A stretch of 63,446 nt of DNA from Alphaproteobacteria bacterium (GTDB taxonomy: Bacteria; Pseudomonadota; Alphaproteobacteria; Rhizobiales; Aestuariivirgaceae). The notes below the pieces were generated by a model. It was not told where the DNA came from. It made no database searches and saw only the letters and a list, made by a program, of their open reading frames with translations. The stretch is taken from positions 1 to 63,446 of the forward strand of contig JAJRRY010000098.1 in assembly GCA_024279095.1 (NCBI GenBank), read 5' to 3'. This document shows, piece after piece, positions 35,892 to 45,935 of this stretch (position 1 is the stretch's first letter; each line of letters begins with the position of its first letter). The position numbers and the translations under genes were made by a program.

Positions 35892-36602
35892 ATGAGCAGG
35901 AAAATGCCTACGATCGCCCTTGTCGACGACGACCGCAACATTCTGACCTCCGTCTCCATGGCGCTGGAAGCTGAAGGCTATCGTACGCAGACCTATACCG
36001 ACGGCGTTTCGGCGCTGAAGGGACTCGAGGAAAATCCGCCGGACATTGCCATCTTCGACATCAAGATGCCGCGCATGGACGGAATGGAACTTCTCCGCCG
36101 CCTGCGGCAGAAGTCCAACCTGCCGGTCATCTTCCTGACGTCGAAGGATGACGAGATCGACGAGCTGTTCGGTCTGAAGATGGGTGCTGACGATTATATC
36201 CGCAAGCCGTTCTCCCAGCGTCTGCTGGTGGAACGGGTGAAAGCGGTGCTGCGTCGTGCCCAGAACAGCGGTGAAAACGCGGCGGAAGCCGAAACCTCGC
36301 GGGTCATCGAGCGTGGCAAGCTGATCATGGATGCCGATCGGCATGCCTGCACCTGGGACGGCAAACCCGTCACCCTGACGGTGACCGAGTTTCTCATCCT
36401 GCAGGCGCTGGCCCAGCGTCCGGGCATCGTGAAATCCCGTGACGCGCTCATGGATGCCGCCTACGATGACCAAGTCTATGTGGATGACCGCACCATCGAT
36501 TCGCACATCAAACGCCTGCGCAAGAAATTCAAGGCCGTGGATCCGGAATTCAACGCCATCGAGACTCTGTACGGTGTCGGATACCGTTTTCGCGAAGAAT
36601 AG
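35892..36602 (+). CDS. chvI: Two-component response regulator ChvI (OmpR family)
   Basis: A 236-residue regulator. The receiver domain has the phospho-acceptor Asp56 ([12 protein letters not shown]), switch Thr (FLTSKDD) and Lys (YIRKPF). The C-terminal winged helix ends with L-Y-G-V-G-Y-R-F. It follows the ExoS/ChvG-ChvI envelope-stress and acid-response pattern of alphaproteobacteria, with the kinase gene 33 bases downstream. AAGGA lies before the ATG at 35892. The 239-base upstream gap holds no gene. Confidence 0.93.
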   Translation: MSRKMPTIALVDDDRNILTSVSMALEAEGYRTQTYTDGVSALKGLEENPPDIAIFDIKMPRMDGMELLRRLRQKSNLPVIFLTSKDDEIDELFGLKMGADDYIRKPFSQRLLVERVKAVLRRAQNSGENAAEAETSRVIERGKLIMDADRHACTWDGKPVTLTVTEFLILQALAQRPGIVKSRDALMDAAYDDQVYVDDRTIDSHIKRLRKKFKAVDPEFNAIETLYGVGYRFREE

Positions 36603-36635
36603 AATTCCGGCAGCTTCGTATGGTAACATGCGGTC

Positions 36636-38537
36636 ATGAACATCGGTGCCGATATCGCTCCTGCGACAGGGCGGAAGCGGGATGAGGAAAAATCCCGCCC
36701 CGATACCATGCCGCTTTCCGGCGCAGAGGGTCATCCGGGATCCGGGGAAGCGGTCTCCCATCCGGAAAAACGCGGGCGCGAACTGGAAGAAACGGACGAG
36801 AACGTCCACGGCCCCCTGCACTGGCTGACCCTGTTGCGGCCGCGGTCCCTGCTGGCCCGCATCATCCTCATCAACCTGGCGGGTCTGGTCGTTCTTCTGG
36901 CCGGAATTCTCTATTTCAACCAGTCGCGGGAAAGTCTCATCGATGCGCGCGTGGAGTCTCTCATGACTCAGGCGCACATCATGGCTGCGGCGGTAGCGTC
37001 GTCGGCGAGTGTGGATACCGGTGAAATCACCATCGATCCGGACAAGTTGATAGAACAGACCGACGATGACCCTGCGAATTTCAACGCCTACTCCCGTTAC
37101 GAGTTTCTGATCCGTCCGGAACAGGCCGGACCCGTCCTGCGTCGTCTGGTGAAAGGCACCAACACGGTTGCCCGCATCTACGACCGCGAGGGAGTGCTCA
37201 CCGTCGATTCGCGGCATCTGTACGGTTACGGCGGCATCCTGCGGCTTGATCTGCCGCCTTTGAACCGCTCCGAGGAGAACTGGTGGAGCCGTATCTGGAA
37301 CCGGTTCTACAAATGGCTGTTTTCCAACAACTATCCGGTCCAGAAGGAATACGGCCTGGAGAACGGAAAGGACTTCCCCGAGGTGACCGCCTCCCTCAAC
37401 GGTGCCTCCGTGTCCGTGGTCCGTGTGAACAAGAAGGGAGAGATCATCGTCACGGTGGCAGTACCCATCCAGCGCTACAAGGCGGTGCTCGGCTCGCTCG
37501 TGCTCTCCACCCGCGGCGGCGAGATCGACAAGGTGCTGCGGGCGGAGCGGCGGATTCTCTTTTTCACGTTCCTTGTTGCGGGGCTTGTGGCCGTGTTGCT
37601 GTCGGTGTCCCTGGCCAGCCAGATCGCCGAGCCGATCCGTCGGCTGGCTTCGTCCGCCGAAAAGGTGCGCCGTGGTGTCGACAACCGGGTGGAGATTCCG
37701 GATTTTACTCATCGCGGCGATGAAATCGGCCATCTCTCCGGTGCCCTGCGCGACATGACCCGTGCTCTCTATGACCGGATCGACGCCATCGAGAACTTTG
37801 CTGCCGATGTGGCCCACGAGCTGAAGAATCCCTTGACCTCTCTGCGCTCCGCGGTAGAGACCCTGCGCGTGGCCCGCACGGAAGAACAGCGTCAGCGACT
37901 GGCCGACATCGTCACCCATGACGTGCGCCGTCTCGACAGGCTGATCTCCGACATCTCCGATGCCTCGCGCCTCGATGCCGAGCTGGCGCGCTCCCAGGCA
38001 CGGCCGGTGAACGTCCGTCGGCTGCTCGACACCCTGGTGACGCTGGCCAACGAGACGGCGCGGGAAAACGACGCGAAGGTGGAAATGAAGGTGATCACCC
38101 CGCCGTCCAACTTCACCGGCGACGATGCCTGGATCGTGATGGGTCATGACACGCGGCTTGCCCAGGTGGTGCAGAACCTGCTCGCCAATGCCCGTTCCTT
38201 CTCGCCACCGGATGGCACGGTCCGGGTTATCCTGCGCCGCAACGGCCGCTTCGTGGAATTTCTGGTGGAGGACGAGGGGCCAGGTATCCCACCGAACAAT
38301 CTGGAACGGATCTTCAAGCGTTTCTATACCGACCGTCCTCCCCAGTATTTCGGCAGGAACTCCGGTCTCGGCCTTTCCATATCGCGGCAGATCGTCGATG
38401 CGCACAATGGCCGTATCTGGGCGGAGAACATCATGGATACCGATGGCAGGACAGTAAAGGGTGCACGCTTTACCGTGCGTCTGCCGGCCCGTGCCCGGCA
38501 GCGCCCGCGCAGTGCTTCCCGGGAAAGGAAGTCATGA
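36636..38537 (+). CDS. chvG: Two-component sensor histidine kinase ChvG
   Basis: A 633-residue kinase. A cytoplasmic N-terminal tail of about 70 residues is followed by helix 1 (about 72-94), a large periplasmic sensor (95-305), helix 2 (about 307-328) and a HAMP domain. The H-box is NFAADVAHELKNPLTSL with phospho-accepting His394, and the ATPase domain has N (LLANARSFS), G1 (EDEGPGIP) and G2 (SGLGLSISRQ). In relatives its activity is held off by periplasmic ExoR. No exoR is seen here. The stop overlaps the hprK start (ATGA). Confidence 0.93.
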   Translation: MNIGADIAPATGRKRDEEKSRPDTMPLSGAEGHPGSGEAVSHPEKRGRELEETDENVHGPLHWLTLLRPRSLLARIILINLAGLVVLLAGILYFNQSRESLIDARVESLMTQAHIMAAAVASSASVDTGEITIDPDKLIEQTDDDPANFNAYSRYEFLIRPEQAGPVLRRLVKGTNTVARIYDREGVLTVDSRHLYGYGGILRLDLPPLNRSEENWWSRIWNRFYKWLFSNNYPVQKEYGLENGKDFPEVTASLNGASVSVVRVNKKGEIIVTVAVPIQRYKAVLGSLVLSTRGGEIDKVLRAERRILFFTFLVAGLVAVLLSVSLASQIAEPIRRLASSAEKVRRGVDNRVEIPDFTHRGDEIGHLSGALRDMTRALYDRIDAIENFAADVAHELKNPLTSLRSAVETLRVARTEEQRQRLADIVTHDVRRLDRLISDISDASRLDAELARSQARPVNVRRLLDTLVTLANETARENDAKVEMKVITPPSNFTGDDAWIVMGHDTRLAQVVQNLLANARSFSPPDGTVRVILRRNGRFVEFLVEDEGPGIPPNNLERIFKRFYTDRPPQYFGRNSGLGLSISRQIVDAHNGRIWAENIMDTDGRTVKGARFTVRLPARARQRPRSASRERKS

Positions 38538-39004
38538 ACGCTCCGGCCGAACCCACTGTCCACGCCACCTGCGTCTGCACCGGAGGGGCGGGCGTTCTCG
38601 TCACAGGCCCATCCGGTTCGGGGAAGTCCGCTCTGGCGCTGGAGCTGATCGATACCCCGGGGCATGGAACAGGTGGCCCGCTCCTGGAAACCATGCTCGT
38701 GGCGGATGATCGCGTGCTGCTGGAAAAAACGGGAGAAACGCTTCTTGCAAGTCCTCCTCCCGGGCTTGCCGGTCATCTCGAGGTACGCGGTCTGGGCATC
38801 CTGAGACTTCCCCATGTGGAGCGGGTGCCATTGCGGCTGATCGTGCGCCTCTGTCCATGGCACGAGATCGAGCGCCTGCCGGAAGCGGAGACGGAGGAGC
38901 TGCGGGGGGTGATGCTGCCACTTTTCCGCATCGATGCGGAAAGGCCCCGAGCCGCGGCGCGGCTGCGGGCCGCTCTGATGCATCTCGGGCTGGGGCCGAC
39001 ATGA
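38534..39004 (+). CDS. hprK: HPr kinase/phosphorylase, short alphaproteobacterial form
   Basis: A 156-residue protein with only the catalytic domain of HprK, including the P-loop GPSGSGKSALALEL. The N-terminal domain of firmicute HprK is missing, as is normal in alphaproteobacteria. It phosphorylates a serine of HPr in a regulatory PTS. chvI-chvG-hprK is a conserved module. The usual next genes (EIIA-type protein and ptsH) are absent, and an EnvC-like gene follows after 22 bases. Confidence 0.88.
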   Translation: MNAPAEPTVHATCVCTGGAGVLVTGPSGSGKSALALELIDTPGHGTGGPLLETMLVADDRVLLEKTGETLLASPPPGLAGHLEVRGLGILRLPHVERVPLRLIVRLCPWHEIERLPEAETEELRGVMLPLFRIDAERPRAAARLRAALMHLGLGPT

Positions 39005-39026
39005 TGAATGACGCATTGTGCGTTCC

Positions 39027-40370
39027 ATGACCGGATGGACGAATCACTTCCGAAGACTGCTGGCGGCTCTGATCGTCACCGGTCCGTGCGCCATGTCGGC
39101 AATGGCGCAGGAGGTCTCCGACGTGGAGAGCCTGAAGCGGCAGGAGCTGGAGACACTGCGTCGCAGCATCGGTCAGGCCGCCCGTCGCAGAACAACCCTT
39201 GCCAAGGAAAAGGAAGCGCTGCGCCGGGAAGCGGAAGTGATCTCCGCAAGGCTGGTGGAGCTGGCCGGCCGCCTGCAGGCCCGCGAAGCGCTGATCATCC
39301 GCAACGAGAAGCGTATCCGCGAGCTTGAGGAGAAGGAATCCTCCCTCATGGCGCTGCTGGCCATGAACCGCTCCGCCATAGCCGAACTTCTGGCCGCATT
39401 GCAGAAACTGAGGCGCGATCCGCCACCTCCCTTCGTGACCAGGCCCGATGACGTGCTGGCTGCCGTGCGTGGCGCTTTGCTGCTGTCGTCTGCGGTTCCG
39501 CAGGTGGATGCCCGGGTGGCGAGACTGCTGAGCAGCATCTCCCGGCTGCGGCGGGTGCGGGAAGGACTGAAGAAGGAGCAGGAAGAGAAACGGCGCAATA
39601 TCGAGCAGTTGCGCCGGACGCGGCAGCAGATCGATGAACTTCTGAAAGGCAAACGGGCTCTCATGCGGCGCATAGATGCCCGCCTCGAAGAAGAACGCAA
39701 ACGCCTGGACCGGCTGACCGACAAGGCCCGGACGCTGAACGAGGTGATGGCCGCTCTGCGTCGCGAGGAACGGCGCCGGCAGGAACTGGAACGGAGGAAG
39801 CAGGCGGAAAGGGCCCGTCGTGCGAAAGCGGAAGACACCGCCGGGAAGAACGGACAGAAGAAAACAGCCGGGAAAGGGAAAACGACGGAACGGCAAATGG
39901 CCGCCGTCCCGAAACCGTCCCGTCCCTTTACCAGTCTGAAGGGACGTCTGCCATGGCCGGTACAGGGCGAACGCCTGCTCGGCTATGGTGAGAAGCTCGG
40001 TCTGGGTGGTCGGTCCGAGGGGATCTACGTGTCCACCCGACCCGGCGCCTCCGTGGTGGCGCCGGCCGATGCCAGGGTGGAACTGGCCCGTCCGTTTCGA
40101 TCCTATGGACAACTTTTAATATTGGATCCCGGGAGGGGGTACCGTATATTGCTGGCAGGACTGAAGAAGATGACGGTGGAGACGGGACAGTACGTGCGCG
40201 CGGGAGAGCCGGTGGGAGAGATGGGAAACCGTCCGGCGCCCGCCACCGTCACGGACAGCCGGCTGGAAACCCGCCGACCCATTCTGTATATGGAACTGAG
40301 GAAGAACGGACGGCCCGTTGATGCCACCCGCTGGTGGCTCGGTGCCCGTCAGGAGGCTCGCAGGAAATGA
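39027..40370 (+). CDS. EnvC-like murein hydrolase activator with degenerate LytM domain
   Basis: About 447 residues. A signal peptide ends near residue 28 (SAMAQ). Long coiled coils (about 33-100 and 160-280) follow, then a K/G-rich linker, and a C-terminal M23/LytM domain (about 315-440) starting G-R-L-P-W-P-V. The zinc ligands of active LytM enzymes are replaced: the H-x-G-x-D site reads R-S-E-G-I-Y-V, and the H-x-H site reads Y-M-E-L-R. It is therefore expected to activate amidases rather than cut murein itself. GTG 39018 is an alternative start. It overlaps ctpA by four bases. Confidence 0.88.
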   Translation: MTGWTNHFRRLLAALIVTGPCAMSAMAQEVSDVESLKRQELETLRRSIGQAARRRTTLAKEKEALRREAEVISARLVELAGRLQAREALIIRNEKRIRELEEKESSLMALLAMNRSAIAELLAALQKLRRDPPPPFVTRPDDVLAAVRGALLLSSAVPQVDARVARLLSSISRLRRVREGLKKEQEEKRRNIEQLRRTRQQIDELLKGKRALMRRIDARLEEERKRLDRLTDKARTLNEVMAALRREERRRQELERRKQAERARRAKAEDTAGKNGQKKTAGKGKTTERQMAAVPKPSRPFTSLKGRLPWPVQGERLLGYGEKLGLGGRSEGIYVSTRPGASVVAPADARVELARPFRSYGQLLILDPGRGYRILLAGLKKMTVETGQYVRAGEPVGEMGNRPAPATVTDSRLETRRPILYMELRKNGRPVDATRWWLGARQEARRK

Positions 40371-41788
40371 AACTGTCCAATCTCGTCCGCAACCTGTCTC
40401 TCATGGCGTTCGGCGCCCTGATGAGTGCCGGGCTCTATCATGCACTGGAGGCGGCATCCGCAGGCAGCGGAAACATCAAGGTCTACAAGCAGCTCGACCT
40501 CTTCGGGGACGTCTTCGACCGCGTACGCAGCGATTACGTGGAAAAGCCCGATGAGGAGAAGCTGATCGAGGCGGCCATCAACGGCATGCTGCAATCTCTG
40601 GATCCGCACTCCAGCTATCTGAATCCGAAGAACTTCCGCAACATGCAGGTGCAGACACGCGGCGAGTTCGGCGGTCTCGGCATCGAGGTGACCATGGAGA
40701 ACGGCGTGGTCAAGGTGGTTTCGCCGATCGACGACACCCCGGCGGCCAAGGCCGGGGTGCAGGCAGGTGACCTGATCGTCAAGATCGACGGCGAGAGGGT
40801 CCGCGGCCTCACCCTGAATCAGGCCGTGGAGAAAATGCGCGGCAAGGTGGGCACGCCCATTACCATCACCGTCCTGCGCAAGGGGGTGAAGGAGCCGTTC
40901 GACATCAAGATCGTACGCGACATCATCCGCATCCGTTCGGTGAAGCATTCCATCGAGGGCGGAGATATCGGCTACATCCGCATTACTTCCTTCAACGAGC
41001 AGACCCAGCCCGGACTGGAGAAGGCCATAAAGGACATCCGCAAGAAGCTCGGCGACAAGGTGAAGGGCTATATCATCGACCTGCGCAACAATCCTGGCGG
41101 TCTTCTGGATCAGGCGATCTCCGTCTCCGATACCTTCCTGGAACATGGCGAGGTGGTCTCCACCCGGGGGCGCAATGCTTCCGAATCGCAGCGCTTCAAT
41201 GCCCAGCCTGGTGATCTCACCGGCGGCAAGCCCGTCGTCGTGCTCATCAACGGCGGTTCGGCCTCCGCCTCGGAAATCGTCGCCGGAGCACTGCAGGATC
41301 ACAAGCGGGCCACCCTCATCGGTACCCGCTCCTTCGGCAAGGGATCCGTCCAGACCATCATCCCGCTGGGCCCGCGCGGCGGTGCTATCCGGTTGACAAC
41401 GGCCCGCTACTACACGCCCAGCGGCCGTTCCATCCAGGCCAAGGGCATCGTGCCGGACTACATCATCGAGGAAGAACTGCCCGATGAACTGAAAAAGAAG
41501 GCCGATCAGCTGAAGACCCGCGGCGAGGCTGCCTTGCGCGGACATCTGAAGAACGACAAGGCGGACGGCAAGGAGGAATCCGGATCGTCGGCCTACGTTC
41601 CCAAGGACAAGACCAAGGACACGCAGTTGCAGGCCGCCATCCGCTTCCTGCACGGTCAGGACATCGCCATGATGGTGAAGAAACCTGCCGTGGAGACGAA
41701 GAAGGATGCCCCGGCGGCCACTGGTGATGACGGCAAGCCCTCCGCAAAGCCGGATGGCGGGGAAAGGACTCCCGAAAAGGCGAAGTAG
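40367..41788 (+). CDS. ctpA: Carboxy-terminal processing protease CtpA (S41 family)
   Basis: A 473-residue periplasmic serine protease with an N-terminal signal or anchor (about 7-25). A PDZ domain (about 85-170) follows, with GGLGIEVTMENG and A-A-K-A-G-V-Q-A-G-D. The catalytic Ser is in G-G-S-A-S-A-S-E-I-V-A-G-A and the Lys in F-G-K-G-S-V-Q. The C-terminal tail from about 390 on is lysine-rich and disordered. It is coupled to the EnvC-like gene (ATGA overlap), a conserved alphaproteobacterial pair. In other bacteria Ctp proteases trim peptidoglycan hydrolases. Confidence 0.94.
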   Translation: MKLSNLVRNLSLMAFGALMSAGLYHALEAASAGSGNIKVYKQLDLFGDVFDRVRSDYVEKPDEEKLIEAAINGMLQSLDPHSSYLNPKNFRNMQVQTRGEFGGLGIEVTMENGVVKVVSPIDDTPAAKAGVQAGDLIVKIDGERVRGLTLNQAVEKMRGKVGTPITITVLRKGVKEPFDIKIVRDIIRIRSVKHSIEGGDIGYIRITSFNEQTQPGLEKAIKDIRKKLGDKVKGYIIDLRNNPGGLLDQAISVSDTFLEHGEVVSTRGRNASESQRFNAQPGDLTGGKPVVVLINGGSASASEIVAGALQDHKRATLIGTRSFGKGSVQTIIPLGPRGGAIRLTTARYYTPSGRSIQAKGIVPDYIIEEELPDELKKKADQLKTRGEAALRGHLKNDKADGKEESGSSAYVPKDKTKDTQLQAAIRFLHGQDIAMMVKKPAVETKKDAPAATGDDGKPSAKPDGGERTPEKAK

Positions 41789-41812
41789 GCCCTCGCGGAA
41801 ACATGCGAAAAG

Positions 41813-41842
41813 AAGACGCATCGGCGCAAACCGGTGCGTCTT
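41813..41842 (+). terminator. Intrinsic terminator after ctpA
   Basis: AAGACGCA (41813-41820) pairs exactly with TGCGTCTT (41835-41842), followed by TCCGTTTCG. It starts 25 bases after the ctpA stop and separates the envC-ctpA unit from fabA. Confidence 0.8.
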
Positions 41843-41920
41843 TCCGTTTCGTCTCCCTTGTCTGTGCCGGAGCAATCTGCAAAAGTTGCGCCGGCCAATT
41901 TACGCATTCACGGGATCGAC

Positions 41921-42439
41921 ATGACCGAGCGCCAGAACAGCTACACCTATGAAGAACTCCTCTCCTGCGGTCGCGGCGAGATCTTCGGGCCCGGAAACGC
42001 CCAGCTTCCACTGCCGCCCATGCTGATGTTCGACCGCATTACCAACATCACGGACAAGGGCGGACCTCACGGCAAGGGCGAGATCCGCGCCGAGCTGGAC
42101 ATCAATCCGGATCTCTGGTTCTTCGCCTGCCATTTCAATGAGGATCCGGTGATGCCGGGCTGTCTCGGATTGGACGCCATGTGGCAGATGCTCGGTTTCT
42201 ATCTGGGCTGGCTCGGTGCGCCGGGGCGCGGTCGCGCGCTTGGCGCCGGCGAGGTAAAATTCACCGGCCAGGTCCTGCCCGATGCGAAGCTTGTGGAATA
42301 TGCCGTCTATCCGAAACGGGTCATCCTGAGGAAGCTCAACATGGGCATCGCCGATGCCGAGCTGCGTTGTGACGGCAAGCTCATCTATACGGCGAAGGAT
42401 CTTCGGGTCGGTCTCTTCAGGCCGGAGGACATGGTCTAG
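41921..42439 (+). CDS. fabA: 3-hydroxydecanoyl-ACP dehydratase/isomerase FabA
   Basis: A 172-residue hot-dog-fold enzyme. The catalytic histidine is in [12 protein letters not shown], and the aspartate is in L-G-L-D-A-M-W-Q. It introduces the cis double bond at the C10 stage of anaerobic unsaturated fatty acid synthesis. It is followed by fabB 64 bases downstream, the classic pair. fabI, the third gene in many relatives, is absent. Confidence 0.96.
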   Translation: MTERQNSYTYEELLSCGRGEIFGPGNAQLPLPPMLMFDRITNITDKGGPHGKGEIRAELDINPDLWFFACHFNEDPVMPGCLGLDAMWQMLGFYLGWLGAPGRGRALGAGEVKFTGQVLPDAKLVEYAVYPKRVILRKLNMGIADAELRCDGKLIYTAKDLRVGLFRPEDMV

Positions 42440-42503
42440 AAAGGACCACCGGGCCATGATGTCCCGGCCGCCATGCGGCAAGTGCGATACGGGAGAAACT
42501 GCC

Positions 42504-43721
42504 ATGAGACGGGTCGTTGTGACGGGTCTGGGCATCGTGTCCAGTCTCGGTGACAATGCACAGGAAGTGAGCCGGTCCCTGAAGGAGGCCAGATCGGGTA
42601 TCGTCAGAGCCGAGGATTATGTCCGTCTGGGATTCAGATCACAGGTGCACGGTGCCCCGAAGCTGCGTCCGGAGGAAGTGATCGACCGGCGCAAGATGCG
42701 ATTCATGGGAGACGGAGCCGGCTGGGCCTACGTTGCCATGGAGCAGGCCATCGCGGATGCCGGGCTCCAGGAGGACGAAGTCAGCCACGAGCGGACCGGA
42801 CTGATCGTCGGTACCGGTGGTCCGTCCACTCGTGCCATTGTCGCGGCTGCCGACATCACTCGGGAGAAGGGTCCGAAGCGTGTCGGTCCTTTCGTCGTTC
42901 CCAAGGCGATGAGTTCCACCGCTTCCGCCGTGCTTTCCACGTACTTTCGCATTCGCGGCGTGAACTATTCCATTTCTTCGGCATGCTCCACCTCTTCTCA
43001 TTGCATTGGCAACGCGGCGGAAATGATCCAGTGGGGCAAGCAGGACATCATGTTCGCCGGCGGTGCGGAGGAGCTGGACTGGACTCTGTCCGTGCTCTTT
43101 GACGCCATGGGGGCGATGTCCAGCAGATACAACGAGACGCCGGAAAAGGCCTCCCGTGCCTATGACGCCGACCGTGACGGCTTCGTGATCGCCGGTGGCG
43201 GAGGCATGCTGGTGCTGGAGGAGCTGGAGCACGCCAAGGCCCGCGGCGCGAAGATCTACTGCGAGCTGGTGGGATACGGGGCGACTTCCGACGGACATGA
43301 CATGGTGCAGCCGTCCGGGGAAGGAGCGGTGCGCTGCATGCGCCAAGCCCTGGAGACGGTGGATTCACCGATCGACTACATCAATCCCCATGCCACATCC
43401 ACACCCATTGGCGACGTGCGGGAAATCGAGGCCATCCGCGAGGTCTTCGGGGATGACATTCCACCCATTTCGGCGACGAAATCATTGTCGGGACATTCCC
43501 TGGGTGCTGCCGGCGTGCACGAATCCATCTACTCCATTCTCATGATGCAGGATGGCTTCATCTGCGAGTCGGCGAATATCGAGAACCTGGATCCGGAGTT
43601 CGAGGGCCTGCCCATCGTGCGGCAACGCATTGATGATGCCCGCATCGACACCGTGCTCTCCAACTCCTTCGGTTTCGGAGGCACCAACGCCACGCTCGTC
43701 TTCCGCAGGTACAACGGCTGA
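42504..43721 (+). CDS. fabB: 3-oxoacyl-ACP synthase I FabB
   Basis: A 405-residue condensing enzyme with catalytic Cys in S-S-A-C-S-T-S-S-H and two histidines in [11 protein letters not shown] and S-G-H-S-L-G-A-A-G. It elongates the cis-3-decenoyl-ACP made by FabA. The start [16 protein letters not shown] is the family N-terminus. It is co-oriented with fabA and very probably cotranscribed. Confidence 0.96.
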   Translation: MRRVVVTGLGIVSSLGDNAQEVSRSLKEARSGIVRAEDYVRLGFRSQVHGAPKLRPEEVIDRRKMRFMGDGAGWAYVAMEQAIADAGLQEDEVSHERTGLIVGTGGPSTRAIVAAADITREKGPKRVGPFVVPKAMSSTASAVLSTYFRIRGVNYSISSACSTSSHCIGNAAEMIQWGKQDIMFAGGAEELDWTLSVLFDAMGAMSSRYNETPEKASRAYDADRDGFVIAGGGGMLVLEELEHAKARGAKIYCELVGYGATSDGHDMVQPSGEGAVRCMRQALETVDSPIDYINPHATSTPIGDVREIEAIREVFGDDIPPISATKSLSGHSLGAAGVHESIYSILMMQDGFICESANIENLDPEFEGLPIVRQRIDDARIDTVLSNSFGFGGTNATLVFRRYNG

Positions 43722-43845
43722 GTCGCCCAGATCCCGCCCCTTTTGTCCGGCACATCCTTCGGACCCCGATGCGCCGGGTCATTAATGCGGCATTCATGCA
43801 GCATGGTCTAAGGTTTCCCCGAATCCCGAGGATCGGTGCTATTTC

Positions 43846-45894
43846 ATGGCGGACAGAGGCAGCCCCAGGCGGAAGAACGGAACCCGCGGAACGGCATCCG
43901 GAAACTCCCGGCGGCGCCGGCGGCCCTTCATGTTCCGGCTTCTGGGCTGGACCATGACACTGGCGGTCTGGGGCATCATCGCCTTTACCGCAGCCACGGC
44001 CTACGTTTTCCTCACGCTCGATTCGAAAGGGTTGTTCCGGATTCCGGAAAGAGAGCCGGGAATCATGCTGGTGGCCGCCGACGGGCAGGTGATTGCCGAG
44101 CGCGGTTCCTTCTTCGGTGACGAAGCGCGGCTTTCCGAGCTGCCCTCCCATGTGCCGCAGGCGGTCATCGCCATCGAGGACCGGCGTTTCTATCAGCACT
44201 TCGGCATCGATCCGCTGGGCATGGCCCGGGCCATGGTCACCAACCTGCGCGCAGGACGCATCGTGCAGGGTGGCTCCACTCTCACCCAGCAGCTGGCCAA
44301 GAACCTCTTCCTGAAGCCGGAGCGCACCTTGTGGCGCAAGTTCCAGGAGGCGGTTCTCGCCCTGTGGTTGGAAAGCCGGTTCACCAAGGATGAAATTCTC
44401 CAGCTCTATCTGAACCGGGTCTATTTCGGCTCCGGTGCGGTAGGTATCGAGCAGGCGGCGAAGAAGTTCTTCGGCCGCTCCGCACGTGATCTCACGTTGG
44501 GACAGGCGGCCATGCTTGCCGGCGCCCTGAAGGCACCAAGCCGCTACAATCCCCTGCGTCACCCGAAACTGGCGCGCAAGCGTGCCCGCGTGGTGCTGAA
44601 GGCGATGGTGGAGGAAGGCTTCATCACGGAGAAGGAAGCCGCCTCGGCATTGAGGACCGCCCGCGCTGTCAAAAACTCCTCCTATGTTCCCGCCACCCAG
44701 TACATTGTCGACTGGGTGCTTGAGCAGCTGCCCGATCTGGTGGGGGACGTGAAGCAGTCCATCGTGGTGGAGACCACCCTCGACTACCGGATCCAGAAGG
44801 CCGCGGAACGGGCCGTCGTACGCACGATCACGGCGGAAGGACGCCGCCGTCACGTCACGCAGGGCGCCATGGTGGTCATGGATGGCACCGGCGCGGTGAA
44901 GGCCATGGTCGGTGGGCGTTCCTACAAGCGTTCCCAGTTCAATCGGGCTGTACATGCCCGTCGGCAGCCGGGCTCCGCCTTCAAGCCCTTCGTCTACCTG
45001 ACGGCAATTGAACAGGGGTACACGCCGGATTCGGTGGAGGATGACAGTCCCGTGCGCATTGGCGACTACCGGCCGGAGAACTACGGGCGCAAATACTACG
45101 GACCCGTCACCTTGCGCAAGGCGCTGGCACTCTCCCTGAACACCGTGGCCGTGAAGCTGTGCGTGGCTGTGGGGCCGGAAAACGTGGTCATGACGGCCAA
45201 CCGGCTTGGCATCACCTCGTCCCTGAACCCGGTGGCCTCACTCGCCTTGGGATCATCCGAGGTGACCCTGCTGGAACTGACCAGTGCCTACGTGCCCTTC
45301 TCCAACGGCGGCAAGGCGGTCGTGCCCTACATCGTCACGCGCATCACTACCCGTGACGGGCGCATCCTCTACGAACGGCGGGGATCCGGACTGGGGCAGG
45401 TGATCTCGGAAGAGGATCTCGGGGCGATGAACGACATGATGCGCGCCGTCATAACCTCCGGTACCGGCCGCCGAGCCCGGCTGAAGGGACACGAGGCCGG
45501 TGGCAAGACGGGAACGAGCCAGGATTACCGGGACGCCTGGTTCATCGGCTATACCGCCCAATACACGGCCGGCGTCTGGTTCGGCAACGACGACAATTCC
45601 CCGACCCGCCGCGTCACCGGAGGCTCACTGCCCGCACAGGTCTGGAAAAGCGTCATGACCGAGGCCCATCGCGGTCTGCCCGGTCTGCCGCTACCCGGCG
45701 TCTACCGGCCTGACGAATGGAGCGAGCCGGCCTATGGCGAGGATCGCATGGCTGGCGGTATCGTGGATTTCCTGGCCGGTATCTTCGGTGGCGGACGTGC
45801 CGAGGCCCCACCTCCACCACCGCCTCCCCGGCGCGCCCGCCCGCCGCAGCGTCGGATCCAGAATTTCGGTCCGGCGCGGCATCCCGGGCAGTGA
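43846..45894 (+). CDS. Class A penicillin-binding protein (PBP1-type peptidoglycan synthase)
   Basis: A 682-residue bifunctional cell-wall synthase. A basic cytoplasmic tail and one membrane helix (about 30-56) lead to a GT51 glycosyltransferase domain (E-D-R-R-F-Y-Q-H-F-G-I-D and G-G-S-T-L-T-Q-Q-L-A-K-N). The transpeptidase domain follows, with active Ser in P-G-S-A-F-K-P-F, S-L-N and K-T-G-T-S. It ends in a proline/arginine-rich tail with seven consecutive prolines. It lacks the large extra domain of PBP1A from gammaproteobacteria and is closer to the shorter PBP1-type. The 124-base upstream gap shows no obvious site. Confidence 0.94.
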   Translation: MADRGSPRRKNGTRGTASGNSRRRRRPFMFRLLGWTMTLAVWGIIAFTAATAYVFLTLDSKGLFRIPEREPGIMLVAADGQVIAERGSFFGDEARLSELPSHVPQAVIAIEDRRFYQHFGIDPLGMARAMVTNLRAGRIVQGGSTLTQQLAKNLFLKPERTLWRKFQEAVLALWLESRFTKDEILQLYLNRVYFGSGAVGIEQAAKKFFGRSARDLTLGQAAMLAGALKAPSRYNPLRHPKLARKRARVVLKAMVEEGFITEKEAASALRTARAVKNSSYVPATQYIVDWVLEQLPDLVGDVKQSIVVETTLDYRIQKAAERAVVRTITAEGRRRHVTQGAMVVMDGTGAVKAMVGGRSYKRSQFNRAVHARRQPGSAFKPFVYLTAIEQGYTPDSVEDDSPVRIGDYRPENYGRKYYGPVTLRKALALSLNTVAVKLCVAVGPENVVMTANRLGITSSLNPVASLALGSSEVTLLELTSAYVPFSNGGKAVVPYIVTRITTRDGRILYERRGSGLGQVISEEDLGAMNDMMRAVITSGTGRRARLKGHEAGGKTGTSQDYRDAWFIGYTAQYTAGVWFGNDDNSPTRRVTGGSLPAQVWKSVMTEAHRGLPGLPLPGVYRPDEWSEPAYGEDRMAGGIVDFLAGIFGGGRAEAPPPPPPPRRARPPQRRIQNFGPARHPGQ

Positions 45895-45919
45895 GACCGA
45901 ACACGGGGCTTGCAAGCAT

Positions 45920-45935
45920 ATAAAGGAACCCTTAT
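45920..45935. promoter_or_regulatory. Candidate operator upstream of metK (ATAAAG-N4-CCTTAT)
   Basis: ATAAAGGAACCCTTAT is 13/16 identical to the ahcY upstream site, with one arm mismatch. It lies about 35-50 bases before the GTG used as metK start. The matched motif in front of two SAM-cycle genes 11.7 kb apart suggests one regulator. Confidence 0.5.

Noticed and set aside
35691-38405. A 904-codon minus-strand open frame opposite chvI and chvG
   Set aside because: It is the antisense of two genes with complete domain signatures. It is long only because the GC-rich third-position pattern suppresses stops. It is compositionally odd (rich in H, R, D, Q) with no recognisable motif.
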